Made by a program: the position numbers and the translations under genes. A stretch of DNA of 64,000 nt from Amoebophrya sp. A120 (lineage: Eukaryota > Sar > Dinophyceae > Syndiniales > Amoebophryaceae), in assembly GCA_905178155.1 (NCBI GenBank), contig CAJINV010000005.1, positions 7,184,989 through 7,248,988 on the forward strand, read 5' to 3'. Under the pieces are notes generated by a model. The model was given only the letters and a program-made list of their open reading frames with translations, was not told where the DNA came from and did no database searches. Positions 21,272 through 31,032 of the stretch are shown here, in pieces (positions within the stretch are counted from its first letter, which is position 1; the number at the start of each line of letters is the position of its first letter).

Positions 21272-24200
21272 ATGACGAATTCCACAAGTGGTAGTGCACC
21301 GCCTCATCTCGCAGGTGGAGGTCCCTCCCCTGCCTACAGCCCGGGTGGACAACGAGCTCCTGCTGGTGCAACTTTTCACCAGGCCGAGGGACTGACCTCG
21401 AAGATGATGCCCACTTCTGCCACGACAGAACAACAGGACCGCAGCACCACGACTGCCAAAAGCGCCCACTTCTACCAGCAGGAACAAAGCCAATTATCAA
21501 GCCAGTTGAACGCTCTTGCTGAAAACGAAAAGCTCCGGCAGCAGTTGCAAGAAGCGACGGAAGTTCGGGACCGGTTTCAAAAACAGCTCCAGCAATCCTG
21601 CGCTTTAGTGGCCCAGAAACAGGACGAGGTGGATGAGGTGACCAAAAAGTTGAAACAGCTGAAACAAGACCACCAGGCAGAGCTGTACCAGCAACAGCAA
21701 CAGCATTTAAATCAACTACACCACCAGCGAAGTACTAGTAGAACTACTTTGGACGGTAGTATAAGTGCTGCGGCTGCGGCTGCTCCGTCGGGAGTTGCAG
21801 CAGAAGTAGCTGGCACTTTGAGTTGTACTTCTGCCCCTCATGATGCACCACCGTTGATCCTGTCGGAAACTGCCTCGCAACAGCAGCAGCACGATTCGCT
21901 ACTGATGACGGCCCTCGGAATGTATGGATTGCAAAAATGTCTGTCTCTGGAAAATTGCAACTGGTCATGCTATGCTAAATCCGAATCATGCAAAAATCTG
22001 TGTTGCATGAGTGCCAAAAGCTGTCCACTTTCGACCAAGATAGGAAGGAGTTTCTCATGCAGGATAGGCATGACAGAGACCTCACAGTAGACTCTGTCGT
22101 GCTAGGTCCCGCATTCCAGACCTCAAGGGTCATGGAAAACCTGCATGACAAGTTTATACTCTTCCAGACATCCAGGGATATTTGCAATGCATAGAGTGGA
22201 CGCTTTGGCAAATTCGGTCAACTCGGCTACTTCAAGCCATTTAGCGGAAATGTGCGCGGAGAAAACTTTATGCATTGGAAATTATCGTACAGGTGTTAGT
22301 TACAGTTGTACTAGTATTTAAAAAAATCGCATGACAAATATTTTGCTCAGCATGAGAACTGGCATTTGTAATGCGGATTCGCCTTTAGTTTTGACACTCG
22401 TAGTGCATTAAACGGGATTAGGATCATTACTGCTAGTGCAGCCACTAGTACGGTACTTTTGCAGAGGATAGGCGTCTGAAGCTGTGGTTTTACGGGAAGA
22501 GCTGCAGAAGATGCGGGAGAAGGTACTACAGCTACAACTCACTTTATCGCAAGAAAAAAGTGTTACAGTTACACATTGGCTTGCAGGCATAGCAATACAG
22601 ACAAGCTCTGTCATTCCGCCGGACATGCATGGGAGCTTTGTTTCATACGTGTCTTCGCGTGGGATTTCTGCAATGCAAGCTTTCTCTCTCATGCCGAGAA
22701 ACTTGTTGCGTTGCTGAATTCACTACAAATGTGTAACTGTAACACTTTTTTCATGTGGTGCACTTAGGAGTAGTTTTGGCGCAGCACCACCTGCTCCTCC
22801 TGCATTTCATTGACTCGTCATCATCAGGATTGAAGAACTGGGGTAAGAAGTGCAGTACTTTTCTGGTAGTGCGAAGAACGCATCATCACCTTCTCTAGAC
22901 GTAGACCCTTTAATAAAAAAACAGGAGAAAGCCCTCCGGAGTGAACTCGAAGCCTACTACGACAGGAAATTTCAAGACTACAGCGAGCAGAAGCGCAAGC
23001 AGTGCACGGCAGTGATTGAACAGGCAAAACAGAATATCACAAGAAAAAATTGCTTCACCGGTCGTGTAGTAAACTTCTGATGTGAAGACGGATGTAAGAA
23101 CAAGACAGATGTGTTTGTTTTGCTGCACATGCAAGAAATGGAATGATATCTACTAGGCGTGTAGTTTTCCCGTAGTTCTCTCGCATGGAAAATTGTCTTT
23201 GTCGTGTTGAGCAAACTTGTGATGCGCAACTTGTGATGCGAACTTGATGTGATGCAAACTTGTGATGCAAAATCCTTACACTGAAGCACTTACTTTTTCG
23301 TACGATACAGAAGATGCAAACAGAGGCGACGAAGCTGAAACTGAACCTCGCCGAGGCCAAGATGAACGAAAAGAAAAAAATCGAAGTATCCTGAGTAGAA
23401 AACACGTCCCCACGGCGACGGCCGCAGAGTCAAGATAACATGGGCACTTTGCATCACAAAACGAACAAATCTTGTTGTGTGTTTCGCATGTTGACAAGTT
23501 CATCTTTGGGCTCGCAGCGTAGTGAAAATCGTGTTTTAGCTAGTGTAGCAGTAGCTGTGTGATGAGAATCAGCTGCTGCTTATCCCGGTTCTAGCATGAC
23601 CTCACCCATCATGATCTTTAAACGCCACCAGTACAAAACGCTTCTCGATCGACTGCGCTTTGCATTTTCCATGCAGCTTTTTTGCATGACAAGCAGCGGT
23701 ACCAGGTCGTTCGCGTGGGCCGCGACGGACGTTTTTCCACAGGAGACGAAGAAAAGCTGCAGCCGTTGGAAATCACAATCCAAACGCTGGAGAAAACGAT
23801 CACGATATGAATTGCAAAAGTATCGTACTCGTACAAATGCATGACAAATTCCATCAGCATGAGAAATGAAATTTGTAATGCGGATTTACCTTTAGAAAAA
23901 AATTTGTAATGCGTGATTGCAATTACTACAACGAGTGCGTGTGCGACACTTTTGCACAGGATGCACGACGCTGAAGTGCGATCTGGTCGACAAGGAGAAG
24001 AAGTTGCTGTGCAAGGAATCAGAGCTGATGTTGAAGAACGAACAATTTCAACAGCTGGAGGACTCCTTCCGTTTACAACTCAAGGACAACGAGGAAGCGC
24101 AGTACAGTGCAATGGAAGCAGATTTCAAGACACAGTTTGAGCAGTGGAAAGCGGAAGAAAGTGCGAAGCTTATGATCGTGAGGAAAAATCCCCCCTCCCC

Positions 24201-27200
24201 ATGTAGAGTTGAAAGCGAACCGTTCTGAAAATTTGCGATGCAGATTTGAGACCACCGCCACATGCTTATCCTGTCTGTCTTGCATAGAAAACAAATTTAG
24301 CGGCGGGTCCGTCGTGTCAAAAATATGTAGGCGATTTGTAATTCTGTAAGGGTTAGAGGGCAGACGTCTACCATAGGTGGAGGCGCCTACACCAAGAAGC
24401 CTGTACTACCTAGGCTTAGGAATAGGATCATCTGTTGATCACAGGAGCGCTTCATTTTGATGTAGTAACGCAGGGGTTTTATTTTTCACTTTGATAAAGC
24501 TCCAGCACTACTACAGCGGAATCTCGGCGGAGGAGTGCGAGCTGTTTGAGAAGAACCAGGTATCAAATGCAAATATGTCTGGGTCTGGAAGTAGAGTGCA
24601 ACTTGTAATGCTAACTTTGGACTCTAAAAAATTCTGTATAGCATGAAGAGCAAGAGGACTACTCCAGTTTTTGCTATACGGCGACGGCACTTGTCATGCG
24701 GGATAGGCATCAAGAAGCCCGTAAAAAACCTGGGATGCTAGGGCATGCATCACAAACATCATAGGTCATGCAAAATGTGCATGGCAAACGTTCCACTCTT
24801 CCAGCCTCAGACATATTTGCAATGCATACCAGGTGGAAAAGTACGAAACGCGATTAAAAATCGCCGAACGGGAGATCGAACTCATGGTGAAAAATGAGTT
24901 CGAGCAGAAATTGGCAACCGCGAGGACACAAATCGAGACCCAATTTGAAGCGGCGAAAAAGGACTATCTGCAAGCGGAGATTCGTGTACAGACGGAAAAT
25001 TACGAGAAAGACCTGCAGCAGAGGCTGGATGAAACGATGGAAATTAGGGAGAAGCAGTTGCTATGCTTTGCAAAAGTATCGTATTTTGGTAGTAATTGCA
25101 TTACAAAGTAGCTCAGCATGAAATCTGTCATGCAATTCTACCTTGGGATCGGGATGGAGATTTGTCATTATGCATGACTGCGATTACTACGAGCGCGATA
25201 TTCCTTTTGCACAGGATAGCTGCAGTCTGGCGCGGCGAAGAACATGGCGGAGAACGAGAAACAGATGGAGGAAACTTTGAATCAATGGAAAACTGCATAC
25301 ATTCAGGAAAAAGAAGCGGAGTGCAGAAAAATGCGGGAGAAGGTAACATGAGGCATGGTGGTCATGATCTCATTTTTGTCATTTGCCCGAGATGAACAAG
25401 ATGAAGAACAATTACTGATGGAGCAAAAGTAGTCAGCTAATATGATTTGGCTACTTTCCTCCACTGCACGCATCGCACACTGAAACTTGAATTCGCAAAA
25501 TTGTTTAAGATGATCCATGCAAATAGAAATACTGAAACTAAAGGTCGAGACCCACGTGGCAGACTTTACAGACGAAATGCAGAAGAAACTAGCGGAGATC
25601 AAGTCCCGCGAGGAAACAGTCGAGGACCAGCAGGCCGCGCTGAAATCTGAGACCGAGATTTTAGGTGTGGAAAAGACCGCGATGAGGGCTCTGAAAGACG
25701 CGTTTGAGCTCGAAAAACTTCACTTTGAAGAAGAAAAAACGGAAATGCAGAAACAGCAGCTGCAGAGACAAATCCAGGACCAAGACTCGTTTCAACATGA
25801 ACTGGCGAAAATAAAGCACGAGGAGGAGCTATGACAGTGCACAACTCCCCGTCGTTCTCATTTCTCATGCAAATCCCACAATTCCAGCTGCTCCCTTGCG
25901 ATTGCGTCACTGTTCTGCATTACATATTCCGGAAGTAGCCGAAACAGTACTTCTGCATTAGGCGTGCAAAAAATTTGCGATTTGTCGGCTCCACGTGTGC
26001 TGGTGTTTGTATTGCTGTTCATGCTATACAAATGAGGGCGAGACGAGGCAGAAGTTGGGCACTCTCATAGGAACAGAAGTGGAAGGAACGGAGTTTAGTA
26101 CTTCACGAGGAAATCGCAAAGCAAAAGGAGATATCCACCGCAATAAAAGTAATATCGGACTACTGCTCCGTAGTAAGAAGAAGAGAAATCGTATGCCAAA
26201 CTTTTTACCTTTATTACGCAGCATGAAACATAAAGACCGATGATGATTTGTATTTTTTCTGACCGCGCTTGTTTTTAGGAGAGCTCTGTGTCATGCGATG
26301 AAGTCATTTTATTTACACTTCATTGTTACTGCAAGGAGTGCGATGCTCCAGATAGATTACTTTTGCAATGCATACTAGAAATTGCAGATGGACTTCGACG
26401 AGGAAATTTTTCAAACGTATGACAATGCACAACTCCCCCTCCCCCTCATTTGTATAGCATGAACGGCAATGCAAGTGTCAGCAAGAGTGCCTGTTTTGCA
26501 TTACAAATCATTTGCGCTGGATTGTAGTGCTATTTGGGCTACCAGAAGTAGTCATGCAAACAGCTGCGACAAGCGGTACAGCCTGGATTTGGGATTTTGC
26601 ATGACAAATGAGGGGGAGGAGAGGTTGAGCAGCCTCATAAAACGAGGGAAAAGTTGAAAAACCAGTTCGACAAGGGCTTCAAAGAACAGTTTGCAAATAT
26701 CCTGTGTAAAAACCTCCCCACCGCAGAGTTGTCATGCAGATGATAAATTACAGGAACATTTGTAATGCGCACCCCCAAGGGAGGCATTTCCAATCGTGTT
26801 TTGGCATTTGTAATGCTGCTAACAGGATACGCAGATGGATTTGTGATGCGGTTCTCCTTGACCTTGCTCACATGCACTACACGACGGACTGCAACTTGTC
26901 ATGCGTGGCTCCCAAAGCTTCTGGATTTGTGTTGCTAAGTTCCCAATCATTGACTATGGGGTCGTGGGGACGTTTTTACATATGATAGCAAAAAAGGAAC
27001 AACAGTTGGAAAAAAACAACGAAATTCTGGCGAATCAAGAGCGGGAACTGCAGAAGCAATTGCAGATCACGAAGCAACAGCAGGAGAAAATGAAAAACTA
27101 CTGGCAGGAGAAGCAGAACGAAATGGAACATCAGGAGACGCAAGCGAAAGCATATGCACTGGAAAAGTAATATCGTGCTCGTGCTCGTACGAATTGTACT

Positions 27201-29616
27201 GTCGTGCATGGCAAATTTGCCTTTGTAGTACCAGATCCAGCATATGACAAGTCTTTGATTCTTGAGGGTATTCAAATTTGTAAATATGCAATACGTACTT
27301 TGTGCGACACTTTTGCAGTGCATTAAGCACTTTACGAGAAGAAAATGTCCGAGTTGGAAATCAACGCGAAGGCTTTGGAGGATATCCGGCGCACGACGGA
27401 GAAGGAATTCACGGTGAAATACGAACAGCTAAGGAAGTTGAAGGACGAAACCGAGGTGAAAGAGCACGAGTTGCAGCTGAAACAAGAGCTTTTGGAGTTG
27501 AAAGAGCATATCAACAGGAAAAAAATCCTCTGCCACTGCCCCCGGAGAAGCGGTAGTACATGTGTACACGTACTACTAGCTCTTGTGCCGTATCTGCATG
27601 GCAAATACACTTCTTTCCTGCAATGTTGATCCTGTTCAACATGACAAGAACCTCACGAAGTTCTTGGGCGCGATGAAATTTGAATTTGTGATGCATTTTG
27701 TAGTACAGCGCTGTTTTTGATGTACGGAATAATAAACGGAGGTAAAGGTATTGGAAAATTTTTCGTGTCGATAGAGCAAGACTTCGAGAAACAAGCAAAG
27801 GCCCTGGCGCTGCGCGGGAGCGAGCTGCTGTTGCACAGCCAACAGATCTGCGATCATTCGACCCAGCAGTACAAAAATAATCTTCACACCAGCAGTTCGA
27901 AGAGCGCAGAAAAGCTGCGGCGCGCAGGCGCCGGCGGGGTAGAAGTTTCTAGCAGCAGTAGTAGTAGTGGTGCTGCAGCTGCTTCTGCTTCATCTACAAA
28001 TGAGAAATCATCTTCCAAAACAAGTTCCACCTCTACCTGTCCGCCCCCCTTGCGGATGAACACCGCAGGAGGAGGTCCTGTTGGGACGAACGGCGGCGAG
28101 ATCAGTGCGCGAACTACAACTACAAATCAAGAGGACAAGGACCTGCAAATCCAGCAGCTGCAAGCGGAGTTGTTGAAGCAGCAGGAGCAACACGAGCAGG
28201 AGAAGGATGAGGAGAAGAGGCGCTATAAACTGCAGCTGAAAATCGCTGTGGAGCACACCCTATCCTGTGCAAAAGTATCTTACTCGTAGTAATCGCAGTC
28301 GTGCATTACAAATCTTAAGGCAAATCCGCATTACAAATTCCATTTCAGATGCTGAGAATATTTGAAATGCGATTTCTACTAGTGCGATGCTTTTGCATTT
28401 CATACACCCGGGCCAAGATGGAGCGCAGGTGCAGCCGGCGGGCCGCGATATTGAGCGAAAATTCGACGTACGAGGCAGGTGCAGAAGTTTCTTCAGGCGG
28501 AAATAATACTAGTAACAGCGTGCTCCTGAATGCTGCAGCAGCAACTTCTACCTCCAATAGCCAATTACTGCTGGACACCAGCCGCACGACAAACAGTTGC
28601 CTGCATTCCAATCTCGGCTCCTGTTTGTCGGAAAAAAACTCAATTTCCTTGCAAGAGGAATATAACATCAACAGTCAAGAACGCACGGCCGCAACGAGCA
28701 AGAACCACCACCAACACCACCAACAAGGTCATCAAGAGCATCCGGAGGAAATCAAGCGGGAATTAGTCGCCGCTTCTCGGGAGGTGATGCGGAGTCTGAA
28801 CGGAGAGGCTGGAACTGGTTCTTCACAAGAAGAAGGCGCCGGGATGAACCACGGTCAACACGACGATCATCCAGCCGCGGCTGAACACGATCAAGAAGAA
28901 GAACCATCCGACACGAGGCCCGTCAAGCCTGCTTGGTGCAAGAAACACCTTCTCGCCGCCGCAGGTGCGCAAGCAGCTTCTTCGCGTGAAATAGTAGATC
29001 CGTCGCATTTCTTGCAACTGCCACCCTCGGAGAACAGCACTCGGGCCAGCTCGAAGGAGCAACAGCAAGAGATAAGTCAGAGCACAATTTCGAGCAAAAT
29101 TTTTATCCAAGAGCCTTCTGCTGGAGTTGTCAACTTGAACAAGAATCAGCAAACAACAAGTGGATCTTCAATAAACAACTCCTACGACGAAACGTGGCAA
29201 ATGAATCCGATTATCCTCTGCAAAAGTTGTTGTATCGTGCTAGTTAAAATTGCAGGACTGCATTGCAAATTTCTTCCTCATGTCTGATCACCATCACGCA
29301 TAACAAAGAACTCGTCTGCGTCTCTCAGGTACTGTGGGTTCAAAAACTTATTTGTGATGCAAGTTATTCTTTAGTAGAAGCGATACAACTTTCATTATTG
29401 CGATGTATACCGAAATTTGAGAAGCAAATCCAAGCGCTGAACCAATTGGAGCAGAAAGGAGAGACGAAGCACATGATGCACCAGCTAGTAGGAGGAGCTA
29501 CAACTACGACCACTAGTATTAGCAAGGACGAGTCTATTTCTGGTTCCTCATCATCTGCGAAGACGATGAGGATAAATCGAAATCGTTTCGCTTTCGACGA
29601 AGATCTGCTGACATGA
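21272..29616 (+). CDS. Large coiled-coil protein, about 1330 residues, about 19 exons
   Basis: The chosen start is the first ATG (21272) of the frame. Exons: 21272-21922, 22199-22268, 22476-22544, 22851-23034, 23313-23386, 23752-23805, 23969-24170, 24502-24560, 24834-25061, 25224-25342, about 25517-25829, 26075-26131, 26380-26417, 26645-26697, 26993-27152, 27330-27508, 27779-28260, 28410-29211, 29415-29616. The first ten sum to 1710 nt and end in phase 0. After a Ser/Pro-rich N-terminus, almost every exon is Glu/Lys/Gln-rich heptad-like sequence (LREELQKMREKVLQLQLTL, KYEQLRKLKDETEVKEHELQ), typical of a long alpha-helical coiled coil. The C-terminal third is Ser/His/Gln-rich and disordered. 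It is probably a structural or scaffold protein; no specific family is recognised. Two junctions are less certain: 22545-22850 is an introner plus 90 extra bp, and 25343-25516 starts GTAACA but has no clear AG. Confidence 0.8.
21923..22193 (+). mobile_element. Introner, family A
   Basis: Left TATGGATTGCAAAAATGTCT, right GATATTTGCAATGCATA. Target repeat GAATG against GAGTG. Joins MTALGM to DALANS. Confidence 0.87.
22269..22470 (+). mobile_element. Introner, family B
   Basis: Left TATGCATTGGAAATTATCG, right GTACGGTACTTTTGCAGAGGATA. The target repeat is not recognisable (AACTT against GGCGT), so this is probably an older copy. The frame is kept (EKT to SEAVVL). Confidence 0.75.
22545..22760 (+). 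mobile_element. Introner, family G
   Basis: Left TATCGCAAGAAAAAAGTG with TTACAGTTACAC; right GTGTAACTGTAACAC then TTTTTTCATG. Perfect target repeat CACTT at 22540-22544 and 22761-22765. Simple excision would create a stop; the frame is restored only if splicing extends to an AAG at 22850. Confidence 0.82.
23035..23307 (+). mobile_element. Introner, family G
   Basis: Left TATCACAAGAAAAAATTGC, right ACTTACTTTTTCGTACGATA. Perfect target repeat CAGAA at 23030-23034 and 23308-23312. Joins EQAKQ to KMQTEA. Confidence 0.9.
23387..23746 (+). mobile_element. Introner, family D
   Basis: Left TATCCTGAGTAGAAAACACG, right GACGTTTTTCCACAGGAGA. Perfect target repeat CGAAG at 23382-23386 and 23747-23751. 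Joins EKKKIE to EKLQPL. Confidence 0.87.
23806..23963 (+). mobile_element. Introner, family B
   Basis: Left TATGAATTGCAAAAGTATCG, right CGACACTTTTGCACAGGATG. Perfect target repeat CACGA at 23801-23805 and 23964-23968. Joins EKTIT to LKCDL. Confidence 0.91.
24171..24496 (+). mobile_element. Introner, family C
   Basis: Left TATGATCGTGAGGAAAAATC, right TTTTATTTTTCACTTTGATA. Perfect target repeat AAGCT at 24166-24170 and 24497-24501. Joins ESAKL to QHYYSG. Confidence 0.92.
24561..24828 (+). mobile_element. Introner, family A, GT-AG capable
   Basis: Left TATCAAATGCAAATATGTCT, right CAGACATATTTGCAATGCATA. Perfect target repeat CCAGG. In one register the intron runs from G|TATC to CCAG, that is GT-AG, with both splice dinucleotides supplied by the target repeat. 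Confidence 0.93.
25062..25218 (+). mobile_element. Introner, family B
   Basis: Left TATGCTTTGCAAAAGTATCG, right GCGATATTCCTTTTGCACAG then GATA. Target repeat GTTGC against GCTGC. Joins REKQL to QSGAAK. Confidence 0.88.
25830..26069 (+). mobile_element. Introner, family E
   Basis: Left TATGACAGTGCACAACTCCC, right GAAGTTGGGCACTCTCATA. Target repeat GGAGC against GGAAC. Joins IKHEEE to QKWKER. Confidence 0.89.
26132..26374 (+). mobile_element. Introner, diverged family B
   Basis: Left TATCCACCGCAATAAAAGTA, right GATTACTTTTGCAATGCATA. Target repeat GGAGA against CTAGA. The left arm could be mistaken for coding sequence, but excision joins AKQKE to KLQMDF in frame. Confidence 0.8.
26418..26639 (+). 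mobile_element. Introner, family E
   Basis: Left TATGACAATGCACAACTCCC, right GGTTGAGCAGCCTCATA. Perfect target repeat AAACG at 26413-26417 and 26640-26644. Joins EIFQT to REKLKN. Confidence 0.92.
26698..26987 (+). mobile_element. Introner, family D
   Basis: Left TATCCTGTGTAAAAACCTCC, right GGGACGTTTTTACATATGATA. Perfect target repeat GCAAA at 26693-26697 and 26988-26992. Joins EQFA to KKEQQL. Confidence 0.92.
27153..27324 (+). mobile_element. Introner, family B
   Basis: Left TATGCACTGGAAAAGTAATA, right GCGACACTTTTGCAGTGCATT. Perfect target repeat AAGCA at 27148-27152 and 27325-27329. Joins ETQAKA to LYEKKM. Confidence 0.91.
27509..27773 (+). mobile_element. Introner, family C-like
   Basis: Left TATCAACAGGAAAAAAATCC, right GGAAAATTTTTCGTGTCGATA. 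Perfect target repeat GAGCA at 27504-27508 and 27774-27778. Joins ELKEQ to DFEKQA. Confidence 0.88.
28261..28404 (+). mobile_element. Introner, family B
   Basis: Left TATCCTGTGCAAAAGTATCT, right GCGATGCTTTTGCATTTCATA. Perfect target repeat CACCC at 28256-28260 and 28405-28409. No G in the repeat, so a GT donor is impossible. Joins AVEHT to RAKMER. Confidence 0.93.
29212..29409 (+). mobile_element. Introner, diverged family B
   Basis: Left TATCCTCTGCAAAAGTTG with TTGTATCG, right CGATACAACTTTC then GATGTATA. Target repeat CCGAT against CCGAA. Joins WQMNP to (I/K)FEKQI. Confidence 0.86.
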
Positions 29617-31032
29617 AAAAAGTGGTTTTATTGTCAGGAGTCCTGACAGGGCAAGGACTAGATCTAGAACTAGTACAACGACATCAAGATGAAGATGAAA
29701 TCCGGTTCTTGTACTAGAAGGCCCCGGTCGTCAAGATTGCACCTCGTCCCGGAGGAATCATTAGAGGGAAGGACGTGAGGTGGAACTTCAAAACTAAAGA
29801 TACTAAGTAAGACGGTGCTACCTACATTTGTCTGAGTCCGCTCCCGTTGTATTCTTCACGAGCATGAAGACCGTGCTTTTGTCAGGCAGCTTTATGTAAA
29901 ATGATTGTACGACAAGCTCGCAGGATCTGTTGAATTATATGCCCATAATTTACTGACATTCTAGAACAACTCAAAAGCGTCGTGCTCATCATCTGACATA
30001 GTATCCCATTGTAAGATTGTGCTGCTCGAACTTAGAGTTACATAAACGAAGTACTACTCGATTGTAATTAAAACAACATTTGAACAGAGACAGGCAAACT
30101 TAAACTTTATCCGTTCCCGACACGACAATTTGTTTCTATCACAACATCCTCGTACCATGACAACACAAAGGGCCAAGTGAGTAGGACTCACTCGTCCGCA
30201 GGAGCACCAGCAGGTGGTTGTAGTGGTTTGTTCGTTTGACATTGAAACAGTACGTTGGTACTCCACCGGTATACGGTACAAGTTGTCGTCATCATTGTTG
30301 TGGTTGTCATGCGCCAAGAATTATTCGTACGTCGTCGTGCAGGTACACCGGAAATAAAAGTCGTGCGTTTATTTCTGCGAACTCTTTCTCGCAGCTCGTC
30401 CTCGTACCCGTCACAGATACTCTCGGTATAGTACTCGTTAGTCGTTCAACATCATCTCAGTTTCTGAGTATCCGGTTGGACAGGTCCTACTCTTCGTCTT
30501 CATCCGGTCGTGCGTATTTGTCGTCTCTCATGGTGTTTGTTTCGTCCCTGTCGTGTTGTTTTATTTGTTGTGTCTTTCGTTCTCGTGGTCGTCTAGGTTC
30601 AATACCACCTCGTCAAATTGTCCAAGGACATCTTGAAGCGAATACGAGTGTATGCCTCAATCCAACTGTCAGGTGACTGCTTCTACTACTTCTAAGATCG
30701 TTTAGTTTGTACTCCATAGTACGCACCCCCCCCTGAAGAAGAGCGGCGCTATACTAGTAAGTATGTACTACAGCGAGCTTTTCTTCTTATTCCCTAAAGC
30801 AAACTTAAACTAAAAACCACTCTTCAAATTCGTGAGCGATTTTTTCTTTAATCGCGACTTTCAATTTTGGACAAATGCATCCTGCAATTTGCAGAGCAAC
30901 TGTGCCTGTTCTTTTTCAATTTACAGTACCGAGTGGTCGAGAATAAAAATAATTTTACTTTTTTTATCTCCTGCGGGCCGCGCATCTTCCAAACTACAAC
31001 TAGTCTCCTACTTAAGCAACGGCAGTACCAGC
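29617..31032. other. Intergenic, no gene supported
   Basis: A 146-codon open frame at 30236-30676 has no recognisable composition or splice context and is not called. The region probably holds the 3' end of the coiled-coil gene and the promoter of the next. Confidence 0.5.

Noticed and set aside
20887-21493. Minus-strand frames of 130-190 codons overlapping the start of the coiled-coil gene
   Set aside because: The plus-strand frame continues across many introner junctions, while the minus frames have no such support.
23600-23746. A coding-like stretch (QVVRVGRDGRFSTGDEE) before the exon at 23752
   Set aside because: It contains the right arm of a family D introner, and excision by the CGAAG target repeat removes it while keeping the frame.
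30236-30676. 146-codon plus-strand open frame
   Set aside because: Cys/Ser/Arg-rich composition typical of random sequence, no domain, no splice or introner support and no ATG start.
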